Made by a program: the position numbers and the translations under genes
Shown: positions 52,915-61,624 of the stretch, in pieces
How positions within the stretch are numbered: the stretch's first letter is position 1
Layout: each line of letters opens with the position of its first letter
Assembly: GCA_030949985.1 (NCBI GenBank)
Contig: JAUZRX010000021.1
Coordinates: 1-64,000, forward strand
Direction of reading: 5' to 3'
Source of the DNA: Acidobacteriota bacterium
GTDB taxonomy: Bacteria > Acidobacteriota > Polarisedimenticolia > J045
Length of the DNA: 64,000 nt
Notes under the pieces: model-generated
Seen by the model: only the letters and a program-made list of their open reading frames with translations
Told to the model about the DNA's origin: nothing
Databases searched by the model: none

Positions 52915-54309
52915 ATGAGGTCTCCAGGCAGGGTCACGATCATCGGGGGCGGCCTCGCGGGCAGCGAGGCCGCCTGGCAGTGCGCGTGCCGGGGTGTGCC
53001 GGTGCGGCTCTACGAGATGCGCCCCACGCGGCCCACCGCGGTCCATCGCAGCGGCGATCTGGCCGAGTTGGTCTGCTCGAATTCCTTCAAGTCCCTCGAG
53101 ACGGTCTCGTCCCACGGCCTGCTCAAGGCCGAGCTACGAGCCGCGGGCAGCCTTGTGATCGATTGCGCCATGGCCGCCCGACTCCCCGCCGGCGCCGCCC
53201 TGGCAGTGGACAGGGAGGCCTTCGCCCGTCGCGTCACCGAGCGACTCGAGCAGCACCCCCTGGTCGAAATCCGGCGCGAAGAAATCACCGGCCTGCCACC
53301 GGAAGGACCGCTGATCGTGGCGGCGGGACCCCTCTGCTCACCGGCCCTGGCCGAAGCCATCGCCCGCTTCACCGGGGAACAGCAGCTCGCCTTTTTCGAT
53401 GCGATCAGTCCGATCGTCGAGGGAGAGTCCATCGACACCTCCATCGCCTTCCGCGCCTCCCGCTACGGTAAGGGTGGTGGTGATGACTACCTGAACTGCC
53501 CGATGAACCGGGAGGAGTACGAAGCGTTTCACGCGGCGCTGCTGGCCGCCGACCCCGCGCCGCTGCACGACTTCGACCGCAAACTGCTTTTCGAGGGCTG
53601 CCTGCCGGTGGAAGAACTGGCGGCCAGGGGGCGGGACACCCTGCGCTTCGGCCCGCTCAAGCCCGTCGGCCTGGTGGACCCCCGCACAGGGCACCGGCCC
53701 TGGGCCACCGTGCAATTGCGCCAGGACAATCTCGCCGCTTCCCACTGGAGCATGGTCGGATTCCAGAATCGCCTGAAGTGGAGCGAACAGAAGCGGGTGT
53801 TCCGCATGATTCCCGGCCTGGGCCAGGCCCGCTTCGTCAAGCTGGGCATGATGCATCGCAACACCTACATCAACGCCCCGCGCATCCTGCGGGAGACCTT
53901 CCAGGCCAAGGAGCGGGGCGATCTCTTCTTCGCCGGCCAGATTTCTGGCGTCGAAGGCTACACCGAGTCCACCGCCTCGGGGCTGGTGGCGGGCGTCGGC
54001 GCGGTGGCCCTGCTACGGGGTCTCGAGGCACCGGTCTTTCCAGCGGAAACCGCTCTGGGCTCGCTCCAGCGCTACATCGCCCACGCCGAGGGAACACGGT
54101 ACCAGCCGACGAACATCTCTTTCGGCCTGCTCCCCCCCCTGGCCCAGGGCCCCCGGCGGCGGCGCGAAAGAAAAAGAATGATCTCGGAACGGGCCTTGCG
54201 CGCCCTTTCTGACTATCTTTGTCAATGCCCACTCTTTGAAGGCCCGCAGCATCCCCCGGAATCCGCGGCGGATGGGGGAGCCTTGCGACCAGGAGGTGAG
54301 CCGGCATGA
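52915..54309 (+). CDS. trmFO: Folate-dependent tRNA (uracil-54-C5) methyltransferase TrmFO
   Basis: TrmFO makes ribothymidine-54 in tRNA using methylene-tetrahydrofolate and FAD. The 464-residue product has the FAD motif VTIIGGGLAGSEAAWQCA (about 7-24), the conserved LVCSNSFKSLE with a catalytic-region cysteine, YLNCPMNREEYEAF, FEGCLPVEELAARG, GLVDPRTGHRPWATVQLRQD and the C-terminal FAD segment ISGVEGYTESTASGLVAG. The last 30 or so residues are an extension. The product is normal in every key motif. The next gene overlaps its stop. Confidence 0.95.
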   Translation: MRSPGRVTIIGGGLAGSEAAWQCACRGVPVRLYEMRPTRPTAVHRSGDLAELVCSNSFKSLETVSSHGLLKAELRAAGSLVIDCAMAARLPAGAALAVDREAFARRVTERLEQHPLVEIRREEITGLPPEGPLIVAAGPLCSPALAEAIARFTGEQQLAFFDAISPIVEGESIDTSIAFRASRYGKGGGDDYLNCPMNREEYEAFHAALLAADPAPLHDFDRKLLFEGCLPVEELAARGRDTLRFGPLKPVGLVDPRTGHRPWATVQLRQDNLAASHWSMVGFQNRLKWSEQKRVFRMIPGLGQARFVKLGMMHRNTYINAPRILRETFQAKERGDLFFAGQISGVEGYTESTASGLVAGVGAVALLRGLEAPVFPAETALGSLQRYIAHAEGTRYQPTNISFGLLPPLAQGPRRRRERKRMISERALRALSDYLCQCPLFEGPQHPPESAADGGALRPGGEPA

Positions 54310-54995
54310 CCCGTGAGCCCGATGCCCCTGCCCGCCGGAGGGCCGACGCCTACTTCACCGCATCTTTCGCCGTCGCCCGGCGGCTGGCGGAGGGACGCGG
54401 AGAAGAGGCGGTGGCCATCCTTCGCAAGGAGCTCGAACGCACGCGGGAGCGCGGTGACGACATCACCGGCCGGCGTTTTCTCCTCTCCCAGATCGCCCTC
54501 TGCCATGCCCGGATGAACGAGCCGGAAAAGGCCGCCGAGGTACTCGGCGAAATCGAAAGTGACTTCCCGCCGGAACCCGAAACCGCCCTGATGCTGGCCG
54601 AGGGCTACCTGCTGCTGGCCGGCAACGCGGGGCGGGCCTCCCATCACGCCGCCCTCGCCCTGCAGTGGTGCCAGGAACGGGACGAGGGGTCTCCGGTTTT
54701 CTACTCCCGGGCCCACGCCCTGCTGGCCCGCGCGATGCTCGCCGACGGAGACCGGCTCGGGGCCTTCGGCGCCTGGCAATCCTGCGAACTGCCCGACTGG
54801 CGGGTGGCCATGGACCTGCTCGAGGCGGGCCACGACCCGGCCCAGGTCCGGGGTGTGCTGGCCGAGTCTCTCGAACGTCACGAACGCCACGAGCGGGAAG
54901 CCGGAGCGGAAGCCGTCGCCACCTCCGACAGGATTCGCCGACTGATTGCGTGGATCGACGCCGGCCGGCCCGCGGGCGAACCGCGCTCGGTCTGA
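54306..54995 (+). CDS. TPR-like hypothetical protein downstream of trmFO
   Basis: This 229-residue soluble helical protein has TPR-like pairs (ARRLAEGRGEEAVAILRKEL, then SQIALCHARMNEPEKAAEVL and AEGYLLLAGNAGRASHHAAL). GGAGG lies upstream and the ATG overlaps the trmFO stop, so the two are coupled. There is no signal peptide or catalytic motif. A link to tRNA modification is not implied by sequence. Confidence 0.7.
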   Translation: MTREPDAPARRRADAYFTASFAVARRLAEGRGEEAVAILRKELERTRERGDDITGRRFLLSQIALCHARMNEPEKAAEVLGEIESDFPPEPETALMLAEGYLLLAGNAGRASHHAALALQWCQERDEGSPVFYSRAHALLARAMLADGDRLGAFGAWQSCELPDWRVAMDLLEAGHDPAQVRGVLAESLERHERHEREAGAEAVATSDRIRRLIAWIDAGRPAGEPRSV

Positions 54996-55030
54996 AGCGG
55001 ACCCGCCGGACTTCGCCTTCCCGGGAGCGG

Positions 55031-55059
55031 TTGCCGCCCGCAGTGGGGATTGTTAGGGT
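55031..55059 (+). promoter_or_regulatory. Candidate promoter of the DUF4870 gene
   Basis: TTGCCG and TAGGGT are 17 bases apart, and TGT before the -10 gives an extended -10 form. The start codon is 43 bp downstream. Confidence 0.45.
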
Positions 55060-55101
55060 CGCCTTCCACGGCGCTCCTATCCCGAGAAGGAACCTTCCCC
55101 G

Positions 55102-55557
55102 ATGAATGACAACGAGACGGCCCTCCCTCCGCCTCCTCCCCCTTCGTCGCCGCAACCACCGCCACCGGGTGGGGCCGACTCGGGTCAGCCCGGAGACGCC
55201 GATGCCCTGACCGCCATGTGGGCGCACATCATCGGAGCGGTCCTTTCGCTGATCTGCCTGACGGCGCCGTTCGGCTGGGCGCCGGCGTTGCTGATCTACC
55301 TGTTCAACAAGGACAAATCCCGTTTCGTGGCCTTCCACTCCCTGCAGGCCCTGTTCTTCTTCGGCGCCATCGGGGTGGCCAACTTCGGTCTGTGGGTCTT
55401 CGGCATGTTCGGACTGTTCCTGCTGACGGCTCCCTTGAGCCTGCTGATCAACATCGGTGGAGCCGTCTACGGGGTGTTTGTCGGGATCAAGGCCAAGGAC
55501 GGGCTGTGGACCGAGTACATGGTGGCCGGTGAACTGGCCCGCAAACAGCTTTCCTGA
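55102..55557 (+). CDS. DUF4870-family membrane protein
   Basis: This 151-residue protein has a Pro-rich N-terminus (about 6-23) and three membrane helices. The family core is visible: MWAHIIGAVLSLICLTAPFG, LLIYLFNKDKSRFVAFHSLQ, then ALFFFGAIGVANFGLWVFG. DUF4870 (Tic20-like) proteins have no established role. It ends 8 bp before the recombinase gene and may be co-transcribed with it. Confidence 0.83.
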   Translation: MNDNETALPPPPPPSSPQPPPPGGADSGQPGDADALTAMWAHIIGAVLSLICLTAPFGWAPALLIYLFNKDKSRFVAFHSLQALFFFGAIGVANFGLWVFGMFGLFLLTAPLSLLINIGGAVYGVFVGIKAKDGLWTEYMVAGELARKQLS

Positions 55558-55565
55558 TCCAGGAC

Positions 55566-56462
55566 GTGATCGAAGAGATCCAGCGGTTCCTCGATTCCCT
55601 GCAGTTTCAGCGGGGCGTGTCGCCTCAAACCGTGCGCGCCTACGGTGGTGACCTGGGCGACCTGGCGACCTTTCTCGCCGGCCTGACCGGTAAGCAGGTG
55701 CCGCCCCCCCCGGGGGATGTGACGCCGCGGATGATCCGCGCCTGGGTCGCCGACCTTCATCACCGGGGGCTCAAGCCCACATCCATCGGCCGGCGCCTGG
55801 CCGGGGCCCGGGCCTTGTTCCGCTGGCTGGTGGAGCGTGGTGAAGTCGCGGCCAACCCGGCGGCGGAAATCCCCAACCCCAGGCGTCCGGACTCCCTCCC
55901 CCGGCACCTGAACGTGGAAGACGTGGAGGCGATCCTCGCCGCTCCCGATCGTTCCCGCCGCGCCGGTCTGCGGGACCGGGCCCTGCTGGAACTGCTCTAC
56001 GGGGCGGGCCTGCGGGTCTCCGAACTGGTGGGTCTCGACCTGGACGATCTGGCCCTGCGGGGACGCACCGTACGCGTGCTCGGCAAGGGCGGCAAGGAAC
56101 GCATCGTCCCCTATGGACGCCAGGCCGCCGACGCCCTGGGCGCCTACCTGGCCGCCTTCGTGCCCCTGCGGGAGAAGAGCGGCGAACATGCCCTGTTCCT
56201 CAACCTTCGGGGAGGCCGCCTGAGCGATCGCTCGGTACGGCGGATCCTCGATGCCGCCGTGTCCCGGGCCGCTCTGGCGCGGGGCGTCCATCCCCACGTG
56301 CTGCGCCATTCTTTCGCCACTCACCTGCTGGAGTCCGGCATGGACCTGCGGGCGATCCAGGAGCTGCTGGGCCACGCCCGCCTGGCCACCACCCAGCGCT
56401 ACACCCGCCTGTCCCTCGACCACATCCTGGAAGTCTACGATCGGACTCACCCCCGCTCCTGA
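55566..56462 (+). CDS. XerC/XerD-family tyrosine recombinase
   Basis: The 298-residue product resembles chromosomal Xer recombinases that resolve dimers at dif. It has an N-terminal SAM-like domain (FLDSLQFQRGVSPQTVRAYG) and all catalytic residues: Arg in GAGLRVSELVGLDLDD, Lys in LGKGGKERIVPYG, His/Arg in HPHVLRHSFATHLLESG, the late His in QELLGHARLATTQRY, and Tyr in that last motif. Length matches XerC/XerD. The GTG start at 55566 lacks a strong ribosome site. Whether it is XerC or XerD cannot be decided; no dif site was recognised. Confidence 0.92.
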   Translation: MIEEIQRFLDSLQFQRGVSPQTVRAYGGDLGDLATFLAGLTGKQVPPPPGDVTPRMIRAWVADLHHRGLKPTSIGRRLAGARALFRWLVERGEVAANPAAEIPNPRRPDSLPRHLNVEDVEAILAAPDRSRRAGLRDRALLELLYGAGLRVSELVGLDLDDLALRGRTVRVLGKGGKERIVPYGRQAADALGAYLAAFVPLREKSGEHALFLNLRGGRLSDRSVRRILDAAVSRAALARGVHPHVLRHSFATHLLESGMDLRAIQELLGHARLATTQRYTRLSLDHILEVYDRTHPRS

Positions 56463-56499
56463 ACCACCGCTTTTTGGCTTCGGACGGCACACGGAGAGG

Positions 56500-56528
56500 T
56501 TGACAACTCCGCGTCTCGATCCCATGGA
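56500..56528 (+). promoter_or_regulatory. Candidate (possibly heat-shock) promoter of hsp20
   Basis: TTGACA is followed after 17 bases by CATGGA. The overlapping CCCAT at 56521-56525 with GTTGACA upstream also resembles a sigma-32 promoter. The hsp20 start is about 100 bp downstream. I cannot tell which sigma factor would be used. Confidence 0.4.
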
Positions 56529-56629
56529 ATCCGCGGCCGGGAAGAAGCGAAAAGATCGCCGCCCCCCGGCCCGAAGCAAAAAGCAAACGCGAGAAAGCCA
56601 AGCATCGCGATCAGGAAAGGAGGAAAACC

Positions 56630-57049
56630 ATGCAGCTCGTACCCTTCAACCCCTTCCGTGAACTCGATCGCCTCTCGAGTGAACTCGACCATCTTCTGAC
56701 ACCCAATGGTGGCTTCTTCGGCTGGACCCCCGCAGTGGACATCGTCGAGACGGACGAATCGATGTTGATCGCCGTCGAACTGCCCGGCCTGAGCCGTGAC
56801 GACGTGCATCTCAACATCGAGGACAACGTGCTGACCATCAGCGGCGAGCGCAAACACAAGGAGGAGTTCAGCAAGGGCCAGGTGACCCGCCGCGAGAGTT
56901 TCTACGGAAAGTTCCAGCGAGCCTTCCGTCTGCCCAACACCCTCGACACTTCCAAGGCCGAGGCGCGGATGGAAAACGGCGTGCTGGAGATCGCTCTCCC
57001 CAAGCGCGAAGAGGCCAAGCCCAAGCAGATCTCGATTTCGGTCAACTGA
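56630..57049 (+). CDS. Small heat shock protein (Hsp20/alpha-crystallin family)
   Basis: This 139-residue ATP-independent chaperone holds unfolding proteins. It has a short N-terminus (FNPFRELDRLSSELDHLL), the alpha-crystallin domain (WTPAVDIVETDESMLIAVEL through GVLEIALPKREE) with the marker A-x-x-x-N-G-V-L (ARMENGVLEI), and a short C-terminal tail with the I-x-I motif (QISISVN). GGAGG lies 6 bases before the ATG. It is monocistronic, closed by a strong terminator. Confidence 0.95.
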   Translation: MQLVPFNPFRELDRLSSELDHLLTPNGGFFGWTPAVDIVETDESMLIAVELPGLSRDDVHLNIEDNVLTISGERKHKEEFSKGQVTRRESFYGKFQRAFRLPNTLDTSKAEARMENGVLEIALPKREEAKPKQISISVN

Positions 57050-57074
57050 TCCCCCTCCCCCTCTTCGTGCCTGA

Positions 57075-57105
57075 GCGCCCCCCTGTCCCCGGGGGGCGCT
57101 TTTTT
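57075..57105 (+). terminator. Rho-independent terminator of hsp20
   Basis: GCGCCCCCC pairs with GGGGGGCGC over a 7-base loop and is followed at once by six T residues. It is the only fully canonical intrinsic terminator seen in the window. Confidence 0.95.
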
Positions 57106-57121
57106 GGGGCGGGGAGCGACT

Positions 57122-57505
57122 TCAGGCGCGGGGATCGGCGCGCTCGTCTTCGCGATCCTGCTGGCAGTCGAGGCAAAAGGGCGTTTCGGGACGGGCCTCG
57201 AGGCGGGCGAGGCCGATGGGCTCGTCGCACAGGCGGCAGATGCCATAGGTGCCGGCCTCCATCGACTCGAGAGCCGCCTCGACCAGGCGCAGCCTCTGTT
57301 GCTGCATGCCGCGACTGGCCTGGGCCATCTTCTGCTGCTGAATGGCGTCGATCCGCGAAATGCGGCCGATGGGCTCGTCGAGGCTGACCGGCCGGGTGCC
57401 GCCACGGTTGACGTCGAGCAGGGAGCGCAAACCGTCGCGCACCTCCTCGAGTCGGACGCGGAACGTCTGTTCGGTCCTGGGGTCGAGCCGCTCGCTGTCG
57501 CTCAT
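57122..57505 (-). CDS. DksA/TraR-family zinc-finger protein
   Basis: This 127-residue protein (ATG at 57505) has a helical coiled-coil N-terminal part (about 15-90) and a C-terminal four-cysteine zinc finger, CRLCDEPIGLARL and CLDCQQ. Proteins of this family bind RNA polymerase in the secondary channel and alter promoter response. The acidic DxxDxA tip of DksA (normally DDADRA-like) is not evident, so it may be a TraR/YbiI-type relative. It converges with hsp20, and a -10-like A+T-rich spot lies near 57558-57575. Confidence 0.82.
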   Translation of the reverse strand: MSDSERLDPRTEQTFRVRLEEVRDGLRSLLDVNRGGTRPVSLDEPIGRISRIDAIQQQKMAQASRGMQQQRLRLVEAALESMEAGTYGICRLCDEPIGLARLEARPETPFCLDCQQDREDERADPRA

Positions 57506-57766
57506 CGTCGCCTTTGCCCTCCCCCTCGCCGAGTCGCGGAACACGCTCTGCAGGAGGGATTATTCCCTATTTTCATCCCCTTGTCCGTCTCCTGCCGGTC
57601 TCGCCGGGATGCCGCATCTGCCGGGCTCGCATGGTCCCACGGTTTCCGCAGAGCCGGCCTGCGCGGTGGCGTGGCCCGGCCGAGTGCCCGCCGATCCCCC
57701 AAGACATCCCGGAACATCCCTCCGGCCCGGGATCGGGTTGCGTGGCCCGCCGCCACGCTGTACCTG

Positions 57767-60208
57767 ATGCCGATGTTCCGCGTCTTGAAATTTCTGAAAT
57801 TCCCGCCCACCGCGCTCCCGCGAAGGTGGGGCGTCGCGCTCGCCGCGCTGGGCCTGGCAGGGAGCGCGTTGTGCCTCGGTGAGGGCCCCCCTCTGCGCGT
57901 GGCGATCTACGCCGACGCCGCCACAGACGGCGAGACGCTGCTGCCCCTGGCCCGGGGCCTTGCCCTGGGCGGTCACCTGCCCCTGACCGTGACCTCGAAC
58001 GATCTGGCTCTGGGCTTGCTGACCACCAGCGCATTCGATGTCTTCGTCTTGCCCGAAGGTCGTCAGGGCAGCAGCTCCGGCTACCGGGACGAGATCGGCG
58101 GCGGCGGCCTCGAACAGGCGATCCGAGACTTCGTGGCCGGCGGGGGCGGTTTCGTCGGTCTCGGGGCGGGAGCCCGCTACGCCAGCGCCGAGGAGGACTG
58201 GGACGGCACGGTCCCGATGCCGGGTCTCGCACTCTGGGACGGCCGCGCCCGGGGCCCCCTTGGAGGCGTGGGCGAAGGACTCGCTACCCTGGTCACCGAG
58301 GAGAGCTGGGCCGCGGGATGGCGCGACACCACCCGGCGCACGGTCTTCGTCGGCCCCGGTGCGGCCTTCTTCAGCGGCGGCGACGGCGAGATTCTGGCCC
58401 GCTGGTCCACGGGCCGGAGCAGCGACCCCGAAGAGCAGCAGCCCGCCCTGCTGCGCTTCTTCTACGGCGCGGGCCGGGGCGTCCTCTCCGGCCCCCTGCC
58501 GGCGGTGGACGTACGTTCCGAGGGCGACTGGTCGGTCCGGGACGACCGCCGGCTGTCGAGCGCCGACGCGGAGCACGACCAGGGCCTGCTGCTCTCCCTG
58601 GTGGAATGGACCGCCACCGGCGCCGATCGCCGACCGGCTCACCGGCTGCCCGCCGCCAATCCCGGCCGGCGGATCGCCCTTTACACCACACGCTCCGCCG
58701 CGGGTGGCGCCTTCCCCGCCCTGCTCACCGCCCTGGCCCGGGCGCTGGAAGCGGCGGGCGCCGCCCCGTTGGCCATCGGCTCCCGGGAAGTGTGGTGGGC
58801 CGCCCTCGACCCGGAAGCCTTCGACCTGTTGGTGATGCCTGGCGGCTGGGCGGCTGGGTACGTCAGCCAGCTCTCGGGGGTCGAAGCCGAGATCCGGGAC
58901 TTCGTGGCGGCGGGAGGCGGCTACATGGGCATCTCCGCCGGAGCCTTCTACGCGGCGGATACGGTGCTCTGGTCGGGGCAGAGTTACGACTATCCTCTCG
59001 ATGTCTTCCTCGGCAGCCTGGAAGGACCGCTGGACGAGATCGCCCCCTGGCCCGAACACGCCCTGACCCCCCTGCGGATGGATGACCCGGAAATCGGCGT
59101 CGGCACCTGGAGTACCTGGTACCAGGGGGAAGGGTTCTTCCATCTGCCGCCCTCCCAGCAGCAGGCGGTGGTGGAAAGCGGCTGGTACGACGCACCGGGC
59201 CCGCACCAGGGCACCCTCGCCATCGTGCGCCACGGTTTCGGCGCGGGCCGCGTGATCTATCCCAACCTGCACCTGGAGGTGGAAGAGGGCAGTGACCGGG
59301 ACTGGATGTTCACCGGCGACCGGGATGCCGACGGCCCGGTCATCGATCCGGACAGCGAGTGGGAACTCTTCGCCTCGATGCTGAACTGGGCCCTGCCCTC
59401 TACGACCGCACGCCCCCCGGCCCGTCCCTCCGTGGCGCTCCCGCTGCTCTTCGGCGCCGGGGACGATTCCAGCGAAAGCCTGGCCGAGCTGCAAGCCGAC
59501 GATGCCTGGGCCGACATCCCCAACGCCCCGGCGCCCGCAGACGGCCGCGTGACCCTGCTGCCGGGCCGGCGCTGGCAGGTGCGGGGGTTCGGTGCCCGGG
59601 TCCGCCTGGGCCTCGAGCAGGCCCTGCTCGAGGTGGAATCCTCCGCCCCCCCCGATTACCTGGGCACGGCCGCCGTGGAGTGGCGGGTGGGCGGGGGAAG
59701 CTGGCACTCCACGGGATTGGTGGTCCACCCGGCCAGCGACGGCGAGGTGCAATTCTTCGACCTGCTGGCCGCGGGCGTCACCACGCCGGCCGACCTCGAG
59801 ACCCTCGAACTGCGCTTCGTTCACAATGCCGGCAGCGGCGGGGCGGCCGACTTCGACCGGGTGTGGATTCGCCTGGCGGCGGACGGCGACGCGGACGGGG
59901 CTCCCGATACTCTGGACTGCGCCCCCGACGATCCGGGCGCCTTCGCCCCCCCGTCCGACCCGTGGCTCAGGGCGTCCGGCCCACGATTCGAATGGGACGA
60001 CCAGGCCGCCGAGGCCGGTGAGGGAACCACCTACGAGCTGATCTACGGCCGGGTCGATCACCTGCTCGCCGACGGCGGCTTCGATCGCTCGATGTGCCGT
60101 CAGGCTCACCGACCGGAGTGGGAAGAGCCCCGGCCTCCGCCGGGAGTCGCCCGCTACCTCCGCGTCACAGCCCACAACGCCTGCGCCCCCACGGCGGGTT
60201 GTCCCTGA
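57767..60208 (+). CDS. Secreted tandem BPL_N/amidotransferase-like protein lacking nucleophile cysteines
   Basis: This 813-residue protein has a signal-like N-terminus (about 20-38) and two class-I glutamine-amidotransferase-like (BPL_N) domains at about 43-285 and 300-555. In each, the nucleophile elbow normally GxCxG is altered: GFVGLGAGARYA has Gly133 and GYMGISAGAFYA has Ser390. A beta-rich region follows (about 575-700). Then come a calcium-binding-like DGDADGAPDTLDCAPDD (thrombospondin type 3 style) and a final small domain with C-terminal cysteines. There is no clear ribosome site, and an ATG two codons later is also possible. A binding or structural role seems likelier than catalysis. 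Confidence 0.78.
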   Translation: MPMFRVLKFLKFPPTALPRRWGVALAALGLAGSALCLGEGPPLRVAIYADAATDGETLLPLARGLALGGHLPLTVTSNDLALGLLTTSAFDVFVLPEGRQGSSSGYRDEIGGGGLEQAIRDFVAGGGGFVGLGAGARYASAEEDWDGTVPMPGLALWDGRARGPLGGVGEGLATLVTEESWAAGWRDTTRRTVFVGPGAAFFSGGDGEILARWSTGRSSDPEEQQPALLRFFYGAGRGVLSGPLPAVDVRSEGDWSVRDDRRLSSADAEHDQGLLLSLVEWTATGADRRPAHRLPAANPGRRIALYTTRSAAGGAFPALLTALARALEAAGAAPLAIGSREVWWAALDPEAFDLLVMPGGWAAGYVSQLSGVEAEIRDFVAAGGGYMGISAGAFYAADTVLWSGQSYDYPLDVFLGSLEGPLDEIAPWPEHALTPLRMDDPEIGVGTWSTWYQGEGFFHLPPSQQQAVVESGWYDAPGPHQGTLAIVRHGFGAGRVIYPNLHLEVEEGSDRDWMFTGDRDADGPVIDPDSEWELFASMLNWALPSTTARPPARPSVALPLLFGAGDDSSESLAELQADDAWADIPNAPAPADGRVTLLPGRRWQVRGFGARVRLGLEQALLEVESSAPPDYLGTAAVEWRVGGGSWHSTGLVVHPASDGEVQFFDLLAAGVTTPADLETLELRFVHNAGSGGAADFDRVWIRLAADGDADGAPDTLDCAPDDPGAFAPPSDPWLRASGPRFEWDDQAAEAGEGTTYELIYGRVDHLLADGGFDRSMCRQAHRPEWEEPRPPPGVARYLRVTAHNACAPTAGCP

Positions 60209-60253
60209 AGCCCTCGCCCGGCGCCCCCTGTAGAATTGCCGCGAGGAGGTCAC

Positions 60254-61624
60254 GTGGCGCTGGTTTTCGTGGTGGACGACGACCCGGTCACAGGGGAGGC
60301 GATCGCCGCCGCCCTGGGACGCGAGGGACACGAGCTGCACACCTTCACCCACCCGGAGCAGGCCCTCGAGGCCGCGCGTTCCGGGCCGCCCGCGGTGGCG
60401 ATCACCGATTTCGCCATGCCTGCCATGAACGGCCTCGAATTCGTCCTGGCCCTGCGCGAGCTGAGCCCGGATACCACCTTCCTCGTGGTCTCCGGCCAGG
60501 CTTCGGTGGAGGACGCGGTCAACCTGATGAAGCACGGCGTGGTGGACGTACTGGTCAAGCCGCCCCGGGCCCGGGCCCTGCGCAAGGCCCTGGCCCTGGC
60601 CCTCGGCCAGCACCAGTTGGCGGCCGAGAATCGACGCCTGCGCCACGCGCTGCGGGGACGGCGGGATCTCTCCGGTGTGATCGGCTCCTCCCCGGCCTTC
60701 GAGAAGGTGCTGCGCCTGGTGGAGAAAATCGCTCCCTCCCCGGCCACGGTGCTGCTGACCGGGGAAACCGGCACCGGCAAGGAGGTCATCGCCGAGGCCC
60801 TGCACCAGCTCAGCCCCCGGGCGGAACGCTCACTGGTCAAGGTCCACTGCGCGGCGATTCCCGAAAACCTGCTCGAATCGGAACTCTTCGGCCACGTGCG
60901 CGGGGCGTTCACCGGGGCGATCCGGGACAAGCGCGGACTGTTCGAGGAGGCCGACGGAGGCACGATCTTCCTCGACGAGATCGGCGAGGTCTCCCCCTCG
61001 GTGCAGGTCAAGCTGCTTCGGGCCCTGCAGAACCGCGAGATCCAGCGGGTGGGTGACGCCGCCACTCGACACGTGGACGCCCGGGTCATCGCCGCGACCA
61101 ACCGCGACCTGGAGGTGGAGGTGCGGGAAGGTCGTTTCCGGGAAGACCTGTTCTACCGCCTGAACGTGATCACCCTGCACATCCCCCCCCTGCGCCAGCG
61201 GGGAGACGACGTGCTGCTCCTGGCCCGCCACTTTTTCGGTGTGACCCGCGCGCGGGCCGGGAGGGAAGACCTGGAAGGCTTCGACGAGGGGGCCCTCGAA
61301 GCGATCCGCCGCTATCCCTGGCCGGGCAACGTGCGGGAACTGGAGAACGCCATCTCCCGGGCGGTGACCCTGGCCGAAGGTCCCTTGCTGCGACGGGGTG
61401 ATCTCCCCGAGCGGATCACGGGCGGAGCGACGGTCAGCGAGGCGGGGCTGACCCTGCCCGCCGACACGACCCTGGCCCAGGCCGAGCAACTGCTGATCCT
61501 TCACACGCTCGACCGGGTCGACCGCAACAAGAAGGAAGCGGCCCGGACCCTCGGGATTTCCCTCGCCACTCTCTATCGCAAGCTGGCCCAGTACCAGGCG
61601 CCCCCGGGAACGGAATCCCCGTGA
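60254..61624 (+). CDS. Sigma-54-dependent response regulator (NtrC family)
   Basis: The GTG at 60254, preceded by GGAGG, gives 456 residues. The receiver (about 1-115) has the acidic triad DDD at 8-10 and Asp52 in ITDFAMPAMNG. The AAA+ domain (about 135-365) has Walker A GETGTGKEVIAEAL, GAFTGA and IFLDEIGE. The Fis-type helix-turn-helix is RNKKEAARTLGISLATLYRK. Its stop overlaps the kinase GTG (GTGA), so the two form a two-component pair. It begins 45 bp after the BPL_N-like gene and may share its transcript. No sigma-54 promoter was found at hand, so its targets lie elsewhere. Confidence 0.92.
   Translation: MALVFVVDDDPVTGEAIAAALGREGHELHTFTHPEQALEAARSGPPAVAITDFAMPAMNGLEFVLALRELSPDTTFLVVSGQASVEDAVNLMKHGVVDVLVKPPRARALRKALALALGQHQLAAENRRLRHALRGRRDLSGVIGSSPAFEKVLRLVEKIAPSPATVLLTGETGTGKEVIAEALHQLSPRAERSLVKVHCAAIPENLLESELFGHVRGAFTGAIRDKRGLFEEADGGTIFLDEIGEVSPSVQVKLLRALQNREIQRVGDAATRHVDARVIAATNRDLEVEVREGRFREDLFYRLNVITLHIPPLRQRGDDVLLLARHFFGVTRARAGREDLEGFDEGALEAIRRYPWPGNVRELENAISRAVTLAEGPLLRRGDLPERITGGATVSEAGLTLPADTTLAQAEQLLILHTLDRVDRNKKEAARTLGISLATLYRKLAQYQAPPGTESP

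Noticed and set aside
57560-60805. Open frame of 1081 codons on the minus strand
   Set aside because: It lies antisense to the BPL_N-like gene and the following regulator, which have ribosome sites or clear domains; its composition is a mirror artefact.
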